DNA of 32,044 bases from assembly GCA_003022685.1 (NCBI GenBank), contig PXSV01000080.1:1-32044 (forward strand), read 5' to 3'. This DNA comes from Halobacteriales archaeon SW_9_67_24. GTDB lineage: Archaea > Halobacteriota > Halobacteria > Halobacteriales > Halococcaceae. The notes under the pieces were generated by a model that was given only the letters and a program-made list of their open reading frames with translations, was not told the DNA's origin and made no database searches. How positions within the stretch are numbered: position 1 is the first letter of the stretch; every line of letters begins with the position of its first letter. The translations under genes were made by a program, and so were the position numbers. Below, piece after piece: positions 16,061-23,699 of the stretch.

Positions 16061-16558
16061 ATGGCAACGACAGCGGCACTGGGGACCGTCCCCGATGGCG
16101 AGGCCGGAATGGGCGTCGAGGAAGCGGACCTCACTGTTGAACAACGACCGGAGTCGATCCACTCAATGAGCACATCGTACAACGAAGCACTCGCGACGCG
16201 ACCGTTCAAGCACCGCATCGACAAACGCGACCGGCGGGCGGTCGGCGAACGGCTGACCGTTCTCGAATACGCTCCCGACATCTATCAGGTGTACAGCGAG
16301 GCGGGCGAGGAGTACCTCGTCGAGACCCGTGCGCCGTCGTGTACCTGTCCGGACTTCCGGTATCGCGAGGCCGACTGCAAGCACATCCGGCGCGCGAGGA
16401 TCGAGGCGGGCGAGTACGACCTCGACGGACTCGCGACGGAGATCGACGACGCCATCGACACCCTCGACAACCGTCTCGCGAACCTCGCGGCACAGCGGTC
16501 CGAGCTCGTCGGCTTCCGGCGCGAGGTCGATCGGCTTCGCGACGGGACGGACGAGTAA
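16061..16558 (+). CDS. SWIM zinc-finger protein
   Basis: This 165-residue soluble protein contains a SWIM-type zinc finger, CTCPDFRYREADCKHI, at about residues 93-108, giving the CxC...CxH ligand pattern. SWIM fingers bind DNA or protein and occur in SWI2/SNF2 proteins, transposases and haloarchaeal stand-alone proteins. Ahead of the finger is a small domain (RPFKHRIDKRDRRAVGERLTVLEY...YQVYSEAGEEYLVETR), and behind it a helical, heptad-like tail (IDDAIDTLDNRLANLAAQRSEL) that may dimerise. The acidic first 35 residues are probably disordered; an internal ATG at codon 36 (MSTSYNEAL) is an alternative start. No specific partner can be read from context, as the neighbours are DNA ligase (divergent) and a metabolic operon. 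Confidence 0.82.
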   Translation: MATTAALGTVPDGEAGMGVEEADLTVEQRPESIHSMSTSYNEALATRPFKHRIDKRDRRAVGERLTVLEYAPDIYQVYSEAGEEYLVETRAPSCTCPDFRYREADCKHIRRARIEAGEYDLDGLATEIDDAIDTLDNRLANLAAQRSELVGFRREVDRLRDGTDE

Positions 16559-16685
16559 GCGAGGGAACCGAACACGGCTCGTGGCCCACCGGTTTCGGTG
16601 GGGGATCCCCCTCGTGCGTTCGTGCGAAAATTCCCCGCCGACAGTACACTTACGTACCCTGGCGTACAGCTTCCGGGTAGAGTTC

Positions 16686-17429
16686 ATGTCGCTCGAAGAT
16701 CAAACGTGTGTGGTCACGGGTGCGTCGCGGGGGATCGGCCGGGGAATCGCCGAGGAGTTCGGCCGGTGTGGTGCGAACGTCGTGGTGAACTACCGCTCCT
16801 CGGAGGCGGCCGCCCACGAGGTCGTCGACAGCATCGAGGACGAGGGGGGCGAAGCGATCGCGGTCCAGGCCGACGTCGCCGACTACGACGCGGTCGCGGC
16901 GATGACCGAAACGACCCACGACGCCTTCGGCCCGGCCGACGTGCTCGTGAACAACGCGGGCCTCACCGTCGATCGCACCTTCGAAAACATGTCCCGCGAG
17001 GACTGGGAGCGCGTCATCGACGTGAACCTCGGCGGGGTGTACAACTGCACGCACTGCCTGTTCGACGACATCACCGACGCCGAGCACGGCCGGCTGATCA
17101 ACATCTCGAGCGTCGTCGGCCAGCAAGGCAACTACGGCCAGGCCAACTACGCCACCACCAAGAGCGGTCTGTTCGGGTTCACTCGGACGATCGCGCTCGA
17201 GTTAGCGAGGACGGATTCGACCGCGAACTGTGTCGCGCCGGGGTTCGTCGAGACCGACATGCTCGACGAAGTCTCGGAAGAAGTCAAGGAGAAGATCCTC
17301 GATCGCATCCCCTTGAACCGGTTCGCCGAGGTCGAGGACGTCTCCGGGATCGTCCGGTTCGTGGCGAGCGAGGAGTCCTCGTATATGACCGGCCAGATCC
17401 TCGCGGTCAACGGCGGCATGGAGTGGTAA
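16686..17429 (+). CDS. SDR-family 3-oxoacyl/acetoacetyl-CoA reductase (PhaB-like)
   Basis: This 247-residue short-chain dehydrogenase reduces a 3-oxoacyl thioester with NAD(P)H. It has the cofactor loop TGASRGIGRG (residues about 11-20), NNAG near residue 90, catalytic Ser in NISSVVGQQG, the Tyr/Lys pair in YATTKSG, and the family's late motif PGFVETDM. The start is ATG 16686 (MSLEDQTCVVTG) within a longer listed ORF whose first part is shadow of the SWIM gene. The carboxyltransferase gene follows after one base, and a beta-ketothiolase pair follows that. Reductase plus beta-ketothiolase is the precursor route to polyhydroxyalkanoate in haloarchaea, which favours acetoacetyl-CoA or 3-ketovaleryl-CoA as substrate over a fatty acid role. 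No PHA synthase is in the window. Confidence 0.85.
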   Translation: MSLEDQTCVVTGASRGIGRGIAEEFGRCGANVVVNYRSSEAAAHEVVDSIEDEGGEAIAVQADVADYDAVAAMTETTHDAFGPADVLVNNAGLTVDRTFENMSREDWERVIDVNLGGVYNCTHCLFDDITDAEHGRLINISSVVGQQGNYGQANYATTKSGLFGFTRTIALELARTDSTANCVAPGFVETDMLDEVSEEVKEKILDRIPLNRFAEVEDVSGIVRFVASEESSYMTGQILAVNGGMEW

Positions 17430-17430
17430 A

Positions 17431-19032
17431 GTGACGACGGACGAGCGCGCCAACGTCGACGAGGACCCCGGCGCGGCGGACGATTCCGGGGCCGAGACGC
17501 CGATCGAGGAGCTCCGACGGCGGCGCGCGGTGGCGGCAGCGGGCGGCGGCGAGGAGCGGGTCGCGGCCCAGCACGCAAAGGGGAAGCTGACCGCGCGCGA
17601 GCGGATCGAGTACCTCCTCGACGACGACACGTTCCGCGAGATGGGGACGTTCGTCGAACACCGCGCGACGAACTTCGACATGGACGAGCGCGGCGTGCCA
17701 GGCGACGGCGTCGTCACGGGCTACGGCGAGATCGACGGTCGCACGGTGTTCGTCTTCGCTCACGACTTCACCGTGCTCGGCGGGTCGATCAGCGAGGCGG
17801 TCGCCGAGAAGATCTGTACGGTGATGGACAAGGCGATCGAGACCGGCGCGCCGATCGTCGGGCTGAACGACTCGGCGGGCGCACGCATCCAGGAGGGGAT
17901 CGACTCGCTCGCGGGCTTCGCGAGGATCTTCCGGCGAAACGTCGAGGCCAGCGGGCTCGTTCCACAGATCTCGGCGATCATGGGTCCCTGCGCCGGCGGC
18001 GCGACGTACTCGCCCGCGCTGACGGACTTCACGGTGATGGTCGAGGACACCAGCCACATGATGATCACCGGACCGGACGTGATCGAGACCGTCACGGGCG
18101 AGGAGATCTCGATGGCCGAACTCGGCGGGGCGCGAACCCACGCGACCGAGAGCGGGGTCGCTCATCGTGCCTGCGCCACGGAACTGGACGCTCTCGACGA
18201 CGTCCGGCGGTTGCTCGCTTATCTCCCGACGAACAACGCCGAGGACCCGCCACGGATCGACTCGGGGTACGATCCCCAGCACCAGGGCGGGATCGGTTCG
18301 GTCGTGCCCGACGAGCCACGGAAACCCTACGATGTGTGCGAGGTCGTCTCGGGGATCGTCGACGAGAGCTCTTTCTTCGAGGTTCATGACGGGTTCGCCA
18401 GGAACCTCGTGACCGGGTTCGCCCGCCTCGACGGCCGGCCGGTGGGCGTCATCGCGAATCAGCCACGGGTCAACGCGGGCACGCTCGACATCGATGCGAG
18501 CGGGAAGGGCGCGCGGTTCGTCCGGTTCTGTGATTCGTTCAACCTCCCCGTCGTGACGCTGGTCGACGTCCCCGGGTTCATGCCCGGCACCGACCAGGAG
18601 CACGACGGCATCATCCGCCACGGCGCGAAGCTGATCTCCGCCTACGCCGGGGCCACCGTTCCGCTTCTCACCGTGATCCTCCGGAAAGCCTACGGCGGCG
18701 CGTACATCGTAATGGGATCGAAGCTGCTGGGTGCGGACGCGAACTACGCGTGGCCCGGTGCCGAAACTGCCGTGCTCGGCCCGCGCGGCGCGGTTGACAT
18801 CCTCTACGGCGACGAGATCGAGGCGGCCGACGATCCCGAAGCCACTCGCGCGGCGCTGATGGACGAGTACCGCGAGGCGTTCGCCAACCCCTACTCGGCG
18901 GCCGAACGCGGCTACGTCGATGGCGTGATCGAGCCGCACGAGACGCGCGAACGCCTCGTCAATGATCTCGACGTGCTCGCCCGCAAGCGCGTCGACAGTC
19001 CCTCGAAGAAGCACGGCAACATCCAACTCTAA
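17431..19032 (+). CDS. Acyl-CoA (propionyl/acetyl-CoA) carboxylase carboxyltransferase subunit
   Basis: This 533-residue beta-type carboxyltransferase moves a carboxyl group from carboxybiotin to an acyl-CoA, typically propionyl-CoA (giving methylmalonyl-CoA) or acetyl-CoA. Both crotonase-fold halves are present. The first has NDSAGARIQEGIDSLAGFA and GPCAGGATYSPAL, which form an oxyanion hole and the acyl-CoA site; the second has VDVPGFMPGTDQEHDGIIRHGAK and RKAYGGAYIVMGSK. The C-terminus (RKRVDSPSKKHGNIQL) is the usual end of PccB-type subunits. The start is GTG 17431, one base after the reductase stop, with an acidic 30-residue leader. The biotin-carrying partner subunit is not in the window. 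In this operon it may balance propionyl-CoA between methylmalonyl-CoA and 3-hydroxyvalerate precursors; that is inference. Confidence 0.9.
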   Translation: MTTDERANVDEDPGAADDSGAETPIEELRRRRAVAAAGGGEERVAAQHAKGKLTARERIEYLLDDDTFREMGTFVEHRATNFDMDERGVPGDGVVTGYGEIDGRTVFVFAHDFTVLGGSISEAVAEKICTVMDKAIETGAPIVGLNDSAGARIQEGIDSLAGFARIFRRNVEASGLVPQISAIMGPCAGGATYSPALTDFTVMVEDTSHMMITGPDVIETVTGEEISMAELGGARTHATESGVAHRACATELDALDDVRRLLAYLPTNNAEDPPRIDSGYDPQHQGGIGSVVPDEPRKPYDVCEVVSGIVDESSFFEVHDGFARNLVTGFARLDGRPVGVIANQPRVNAGTLDIDASGKGARFVRFCDSFNLPVVTLVDVPGFMPGTDQEHDGIIRHGAKLISAYAGATVPLLTVILRKAYGGAYIVMGSKLLGADANYAWPGAETAVLGPRGAVDILYGDEIEAADDPEATRAALMDEYREAFANPYSAAERGYVDGVIEPHETRERLVNDLDVLARKRVDSPSKKHGNIQL

Positions 19033-19077
19033 CCGCGCGTCGAAACACCCATACCGTCGCCGGTGGAGTCACGTCGT

Positions 19078-20235
19078 ATGACTACCAACGTCGCGGTCAT
19101 CGGAGCGTCGATGACCCAGTTCGGCCAACGCGACGCGTGGGTGCGCGAGCTGCTGGCCGAGGCGGGCGCGGCGTGTCTCGACGATGCAGGCGTCGATCCC
19201 GAGAGCGTCGAGCACTGCTACGTCTCGAACATGGCGAGCGGCGAGTTCGAGGGGATGACGGGCGTCCCGAACGCGCTCGCACACGACCTCGACTGCCTGC
19301 CGGCGTACACCCAGCGGGTCGATCAGACCTCGTCCTCGGGTGGGGCCGGGATGTACGCCGCCTGGCAGTCGATCGCGTCGGGCGCGAGCGAGATGACCCT
19401 GCTCGTGGGTGGCGAGAAGATGACCCACCGATCGACGAGCGAGGCCACCGACATCATCGCCTCGCTCACCCATCCAGTGGAGTACAAACACGGCGTCACG
19501 CTCCCGAGCTTTGCGGGCCTCACCGCACGCCTGTACCTCGATGGGTACGACGCGCCGCGCGAGAGCCTCGGGAAAGTCGCGGTCAAGAACCACAAAAACG
19601 GCGTCGACAATCCCCACGCCCAGTTCCGAAAGGAGGTCGACCTCGAAACGGTCCTGGAGAGCCCGATCGTCGCCGATCCCCTCCGACTGTACGACTTCTG
19701 TCCCATCACCGACGGCAGCGCGGCGCTCCTCTTTTGTCCGGAGTCGATAGCCAAAGAGTACACCGACGAGTACGCCGTGATCGCGGGCGTCGGCGGTGCG
19801 ACCGACACTCACGTGGTTCACGAGCGGAGCGACCCGACGACGATGAACGGTGTGGTCGAATCCGGTCGCCAAGCGTACGAGCGTAGCGGCTACGATCCTG
19901 ACGACATCGACGTTGCCGAACTCCACGACATGTTCACGATCCTCGAGTTCCTCCAGATGGAGGGCCTCGGGTTCGCCGAACCGGGGAAAGCGTGGAAGGC
20001 AACCGAGGACGGTCGGACCGAACGCGACGGCGAGCTGCCGATCAACACCTCGGGAGGGTTGAAGTCGAAGGGGCATCCACTCGGCGCGAGCGGCGTCGCG
20101 CAGGGCTACGAGATCTACAAGCAGGTGCTCGGCGAGGCCGGGCCGCGCCAGGTCGACGCCGACGTGGGGCTCGCCTGTAATGTCGGCGGGTTCGGCAACT
20201 GCGTCATCACCACGATCATGGAGGCGGGCGCATGA
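19078..20235 (+). CDS. Beta-ketothiolase catalytic (alpha) subunit, Ser at the nucleophile position
   Basis: This 385-residue thiolase-fold protein is of the SCP-x/haloarchaeal type, which condenses or cleaves acyl-CoAs. I start at ATG 19078 (MTTNVAVIGASMTQFG), five codons inside the ORF; a TATA-like CATACC sits about 27 bases upstream. The usual nucleophile motif CxSG reads SSSG here (DQTSSSGGAG), putting Ser85 where bacterial thiolases have Cys. The two His motifs, AELHDMF and KGHPLGASG, are present, and the end reads CNVGGFGNCV. Two-subunit haloarchaeal beta-ketothiolases (PhaA/BktB type) are known to differ from bacterial ones in catalytic residues, and I recall a Ser-His-His arrangement, so this is probably an active variant rather than a dead enzyme. 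The gene overlaps the small subunit by ATGA. Confidence 0.85.
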   Translation: MTTNVAVIGASMTQFGQRDAWVRELLAEAGAACLDDAGVDPESVEHCYVSNMASGEFEGMTGVPNALAHDLDCLPAYTQRVDQTSSSGGAGMYAAWQSIASGASEMTLLVGGEKMTHRSTSEATDIIASLTHPVEYKHGVTLPSFAGLTARLYLDGYDAPRESLGKVAVKNHKNGVDNPHAQFRKEVDLETVLESPIVADPLRLYDFCPITDGSAALLFCPESIAKEYTDEYAVIAGVGGATDTHVVHERSDPTTMNGVVESGRQAYERSGYDPDDIDVAELHDMFTILEFLQMEGLGFAEPGKAWKATEDGRTERDGELPINTSGGLKSKGHPLGASGVAQGYEIYKQVLGEAGPRQVDADVGLACNVGGFGNCVITTIMEAGA

Positions 20236-20654
20236 GCCACGAGGACGAGGGATCGGCCACATCGGTCGACCGGGACCCTGACGCCGACGGCACGCCCCCG
20301 ATGGAAGCGACCCGGTACGCCGACGGTTCGATCACCTATCCGGGTCACCCGGTCGCCCCGGGCGGCGCGGAGCCGGTCGGAACTGTCGACCTGAGCGAGT
20401 ACACCGCGACGGTGGTGACATGGACCACGAGCACCGCGCCGCCGCCTGGCGTGGACGCACCCAACCACCTCGCGATTGTCGAGTTCGATGTCGATGGTGA
20501 ACCAGTCCGGGCGCTCGGCCAGCTCACGACCGACGAAATCGGGATCGACGATGAGGTCACGCCGGTGTACGCGGCGGAACTCCGCGACCCCGAGGCTGGA
20601 ATCCGCGAACCCGAAAGCCAGGACTGGGACGGGTATCGGTTCGAACCGGTCTGA
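20232..20654 (+). CDS. Beta-ketothiolase small (beta) subunit, OB-fold DUF35-like
   Basis: This 140-residue soluble protein is encoded immediately after the thiolase, overlapping as ATGA, which suggests equimolar translation of partners. It is a DUF35/OB-fold-like protein: GTVDLSEYTATVVTWTTS and LAIVEFDVDGEPVRALGQL give alternating beta strands, and a YRFEPV end is typical. The N-terminal zinc ribbon with four Cys that many DUF35 proteins have is absent; in its place are an acidic disordered leader and a short MEATRYADGSITYPGHPV segment. In haloarchaeal PhaA/BktB enzymes a small subunit of this kind is required for thiolase activity. Assignment rests on fold pattern and context. Confidence 0.8.
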   Translation: MSHEDEGSATSVDRDPDADGTPPMEATRYADGSITYPGHPVAPGGAEPVGTVDLSEYTATVVTWTTSTAPPPGVDAPNHLAIVEFDVDGEPVRALGQLTTDEIGIDDEVTPVYAAELRDPEAGIREPESQDWDGYRFEPV

Positions 20655-20713
20655 GTCGCCGGCGCGAACCCGGTCTCGGACCACGTGGTTCGAGCCGGGA
20701 CGGCGAGCCGATT

Positions 20714-21445
20714 CTACAAACCTTCGCCGTTACCGCTCTCATCGTCGTAGTCGTCATCGCCATCGTCGCCGTCGACCTCGTCCCGGATCGAGTCGAGCTC
20801 GGAATCGACATCGATGGCGACGCCCTCGTCCGGGTAGTCGGTCGCGCCCGGCTCCACGTCGTCCCGTTCGTCGTCCGTAGTGTCGTGCGATCGGGTCGCG
20901 TCCGGACGGCGACCGTTGCCCGCTTCGGCGAGACGGTCGTCGATCTCGTGGCGGAGCGCGCGAGCGTCGTCGAGTAAGGTCCTGGCCTCGGGGTTCTCCG
21001 GCCGGCCGTCGAGCACGTCCTGGAGATCCACGAGCACGTCGTCGAGCCGGTCGAGGCCGTCACGGCCGAGCTCCTCGGTCAGCGCCCGCATCTCGCGCCC
21101 GCGCTCGCCGGCCGCCTGGCCGGTGCGCGCCAGCCGGATCGCCCCTTGAAGCGCTTCGAGCAGCCGGATGTTGGCTTCGAGCAGCGCGATCAGGGTCGGG
21201 ATCGTGTACTCGTCGGTGAACCGGACGAGCTCGCCGGGCGTCGGCGGTCGCGGCAGGCCGAGCGGTCCCCGCCGCGGACCGCGCTCGCCCTCCAACTCGT
21301 TGCGGAGATCGTCCAGCGTTGTCGAGAGGTCGTCGGCCAACCGCCCGAGACCGGGGTCTGCTCCGCGATCGGGGTCGCGGTCACGGCCGCGCTCTTGGCG
21401 TCGATCGTCACGCGATCGCCGGTCGTCGTCCGGTCGGTCGTTCAT
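20714..21445 (-). CDS. Haloarchaeal hypothetical protein with central helical domain
   Basis: I do not assign a function. The 243-residue protein starts at ATG 21445 (MNDRPDDDRR); another ATG lies 21 bases upstream, but a T-rich element at about 21471-21476 favours the inner one. The first 35 residues are Arg/Asp-rich repeats (DDRRSRDDRRQERGRDRD). The middle (about 38-165) is a helical domain with a conserved-looking core, PPTPGELVRFTDEYTIPTLI followed by ALLEANIRLLEALQGAIRLA, and a second amphipathic helix region, LTEELGRDGLDRLDDVLVDL. The tail is very acidic and disordered. There is no signal peptide or membrane helix. It is transcribed away from the microprotein gene and its metal-regulator-like box, so it may share that regulatory region. 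Confidence 0.72.
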   Translation of the reverse strand: MNDRPDDDRRSRDDRRQERGRDRDPDRGADPGLGRLADDLSTTLDDLRNELEGERGPRRGPLGLPRPPTPGELVRFTDEYTIPTLIALLEANIRLLEALQGAIRLARTGQAAGERGREMRALTEELGRDGLDRLDDVLVDLQDVLDGRPENPEARTLLDDARALRHEIDDRLAEAGNGRRPDATRSHDTTDDERDDVEPGATDYPDEGVAIDVDSELDSIRDEVDGDDGDDDYDDESGNGEGL

Positions 21446-21538
21446 GGCGCCTCGTTGGCGGCGCATGGGGAAAAGGACGGGTGCTCGGGACGGGCGAGGG
21501 ACTACTCGCCCACGCCGGAGCTAGGCCGACCGAAACCC

Positions 21539-21546
21539 TTTTAGAA
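21539..21546 (+). promoter_or_regulatory. TATA box of the 53-residue microprotein gene
   Basis: TTTTAGAA lies about 26 bases before ATG 21569, giving a leaderless transcript. It directly abuts the TTAGG-N4-CCTAA repeat, so a regulator bound there would cover the region between TATA box and transcript start. Confidence 0.55.
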
Positions 21547-21560
21547 TTAGGCTCGCCTAA
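21547..21560. promoter_or_regulatory. DtxR/Idr-like metal box before the microprotein gene
   Basis: TTAGGCTCGCCTAA is a perfect inverted repeat with 5-base arms and a 4-base spacer, closely resembling the DtxR operator half TTAGGTTAGCCTAA. It lies between the TATA box and ATG 21569. It is the third such site in the window, with those at 6649 and 7878. Confidence 0.75.
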
Positions 21561-21568
21561 TCCCTCGC

Positions 21569-21730
21569 ATGGCAGTCCCCGCCCGCGAACAGGACGCCGA
21601 TCCCGACTCCTCCACGCCGAAGACGGCCGTTTCGATGCACTCGACACGACCCGAACGAACCGTGTTCGTCGAGGAGGACAACGCCGACGGCTGGATCGCG
21701 ACCGATCTGACCGTCGAGTTGCGGCAGTAG
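21569..21730 (+). CDS. 53-residue microprotein under a metal-regulator-like box
   Basis: This gene is too short for the ORF track. It starts MAVPAREQDADPD, has a disordered Ser/Thr/Pro section and ends with a compact segment RTVFVEEDNADGWIATDLTV. The second half looks like a small beta hairpin unit with a central Trp-Ile, and has no Cys or His for metal binding. The strong TATA box, the palindromic operator and leaderless spacing support a real gene. The same pattern, V-x-V-(E/D)-x(5-6)-W-I-x-(S/T), recurs in the 57-residue protein at 27202, so both may belong to one small haloarchaeal family. Function unknown; metal-responsive expression is inferred only from the box. Confidence 0.68.
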   Translation: MAVPAREQDADPDSSTPKTAVSMHSTRPERTVFVEEDNADGWIATDLTVELRQ

Positions 21731-21774
21731 GCACGCGGCTCGGCTCGCACCAATTTCTGAATTACTCATATCCG

Positions 21775-22813
21775 ATGGTGCTTGGTGGTCTCCTTCCAAA
21801 CACGCCGGTGGTGAACGTCGCCGTGATTCTCGTCGCTACCGGCTTTATTTGGTTCGGGAGCGGGTGGCTCGAAGGATCCGCCGAGCAACTTTCGGCATAC
21901 TACGGCTTGCCGGCGGTCGTCCAGGGATCGATCGTCGTCGCGGTCGGCTCCAGTTTTCCCGAGCTTTCGAGCGTCACGTTCACTGCACTCGCCGGTTCGT
22001 TCGACATGGGTGTCGGAGCGATCGTTGGCTCTGCGGTGTTCAACGTGCTCGTGATCCCGGGACTCTCAGGGATCACGACGGACGACGATCTCGAAACCAG
22101 CCGAGCGATCGTCTACAAGGAGGCACAGTTCTATATGATTGCCGTCTCTGCGCTGGTAATCACGTTCGCCCTCGCAGTCATCCTACGTCCCGGTAGCCGA
22201 CGGTTCGACGCTCACCGGCCAAATCACGCGCCTGCTCGCGACGATTCCACTCCTGCTGTACGGGCTCTATCTCTTCATTCAGTGGCAGGACGTCGGGGAC
22301 CACGAGGCCGAGGACGTCAGTGAGGGGATCGCGGTGGGCCGTGAATGGGGGAAGCTCGCGGTCGGGCTCATCGTCATTCTCGTGGCAGTCGAACAACTGG
22401 TGGGTGGCGTCGAATCGCTCAGCCACACGTTCGGGATTCCGGAGTTCCTCGCTGGCGTGACGATCATCGCGGCGGCGACGAGCCTCCCGGATAAGCTGGT
22501 GAGCGTGCGCTCGGCTCGCGCCGGCAAGAGGGCCACCAGTCTCGGCAACGTCTTCGGATCGAACACATTCGACCTGCTCGTGGCAATCCCAGTGGGGGTG
22601 CTCATCGTCGGCAGCGTCCCCGTCGACTTCGCGGTGGCCATCCCGATGTTCGGCGTCCTCACGCTCGCGACCGTCCTGCTATTCACCATTCTGCGTACTG
22701 ATCTATCGCTTACCGGCGTCGAATCGTACGGTCTTCTCGCCGCATATCTCCTGTTCGTCGCCTGGGTGATCGCCGAGACCGTCGGTGTGACACAGCTGAT
22801 CCAGGGGGGCTGA
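21775..22813 (+). pseudogene. Na+/Ca2+ exchanger-family antiporter with a single frameshift
   Basis: The gene starts at ATG 21775 (MVLGGLLPNTPVVNVAVIL) and would encode about 345 residues with ten or so helices. It reads in one frame to ...FALAVI, then continues in the next frame as YVPVADGSTLTG...LLLYGLYLFIQWQD...; one extra base in ATCCTAC at about 22180-22184 explains the shift. Both alpha repeats that form the ion path are present: GSSFPELSS with GSAVFNVLVIPG in the first half and ATSLPDKLVS with GNVFGSNTFDLL in the second. The second repeat has Asp for the usual Glu after Pro. As written, translation would stop at 22323 with half the transporter. Everything else looks intact, so a sequencing error or very recent mutation is likely. 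It would export calcium or sodium across the cell membrane. Confidence 0.85.
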
Positions 22814-22957
22814 TCACGCCGACGCCCTGGGTGCGTGCCGCATCGAACTCCCGGAAGTCGACCGTAGGCCCCATCTTCCTGGGAACTAAAGTCGGTCAAA
22901 CATATCCACCTTCTGTCGAGCGATTCGAGCGTATCCAATACGGATGGGTAACACCCC

Positions 22958-23449
22958 TCAACTGTCGAGAGATTGTGAACTATCTTCTTGATTGAGAAAA
23001 CCGTGAAACGGGCAAACGAACTCTTCGCGGATGAGCTGCTCATCGGCGATTTTCAGTCCGATTCCGTCGAGTTCTTCGCTGATTCGATTGAGGTCATCGT
23101 GATCCGCCCCGATGGCGTTCACGTACACGTTCCGTTCACCGGTCATTATCTCCCGAACGGCCGTAACCCCGCGTACGTCACGGGCCCGGCTTGCGGTGTC
23201 AGCCCGTTCTGGAATGGATGCTGTGCAAATGATTTTCGTATAGAGCGGGTAGCCCGCGAGATCGTAGTCGATATCGATGTGGTACCCACGAATGATACCG
23301 CTCTCTTCGAGTTTGTTGATACGGGTTCGTACGGTACTCGGCGAGAGATCGAGCTTCTCCGCAATGTCGCTGGACGAGGTTCTTCGGGCGTCCTGCCGAA
23401 GATAGTAGAGAATGTGTTTGTCTACTGAATCCAATTCGCCGTTTTTCAT
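22958..23449 (-). CDS. Lrp/AsnC-family transcriptional regulator
   Basis: This 163-residue DNA-binding regulator has an N-terminal winged helix-turn-helix (VDKHILYYLRQDARRTSSSDIAEKLDLSPSTVRTRINKLEESGII, about residues 9-53) and a C-terminal RAM/effector-binding domain (GVTAVREIMTGERNVYVNAIG). Such proteins form dimers or octamers and sense amino acids or related small molecules. I start at ATG 23449 (MKNGELDSVDK) because the 20 extra residues in the ORF precede the domain and cross a palindrome with TATA-like sequence. A perfect 21-bp palindrome at 23463-23483 lies just upstream and is a good candidate for autoregulation. The gene is divergent from a TrkA-N protein and amino-acid transporter operon, the likely target. 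Confidence 0.9.
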   Translation of the reverse strand: MKNGELDSVDKHILYYLRQDARRTSSSDIAEKLDLSPSTVRTRINKLEESGIIRGYHIDIDYDLAGYPLYTKIICTASIPERADTASRARDVRGVTAVREIMTGERNVYVNAIGADHDDLNRISEELDGIGLKIADEQLIREEFVCPFHGFLNQEDSSQSLDS

Positions 23450-23462
23450 CTGTAACGTACTA

Positions 23463-23483
23463 TAATACTCCGTGCGAGTATTA
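23463..23483. promoter_or_regulatory. Palindromic operator candidate at the Lrp-like promoter
   Basis: TAATACTC and GAGTATTA form perfect 8-base arms around the spacer CGTGC, 14-34 bases upstream of ATG 23449. The repeat includes the TATA-like region of the regulator promoter, consistent with autorepression by the Lrp-family protein. Confidence 0.6.
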
Positions 23484-23591
23484 GTCTTGTTTCTCTCGAC
23501 CATCAGCACCGACCAGTCAGGGGATGACGAGAGGGGAGTCGAGATGTTCGCCAGTCGCTTGATGACGGATGAAGACTGACACGATTAATTG

Positions 23592-23608
23592 TTTGACGAT
23601 CCGTCAAA
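23592..23608. promoter_or_regulatory. Palindrome upstream of the TrkA-N/transporter operon
   Basis: TTTGACGATCCGTCAAA is a perfect inverted repeat with 7-base arms and a 3-base centre. It lies about 10 bases upstream of a TATA-like AGTTTAAG (23619-23626), which would give a leader of about 50 bases before ATG 23700. The position just upstream of TATA suits an activator or a repressor. Its sequence differs from the 23463 palindrome, so a different regulator may be involved. Confidence 0.52.
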
Positions 23609-23699
23609 GAAATCCGCTAGTTTAAGCACTTCCGTTACCAACACAGCGGCACAGGCACTCAGTCGTAACGAGCCCTCATTTGACACCAAATCCACCATC

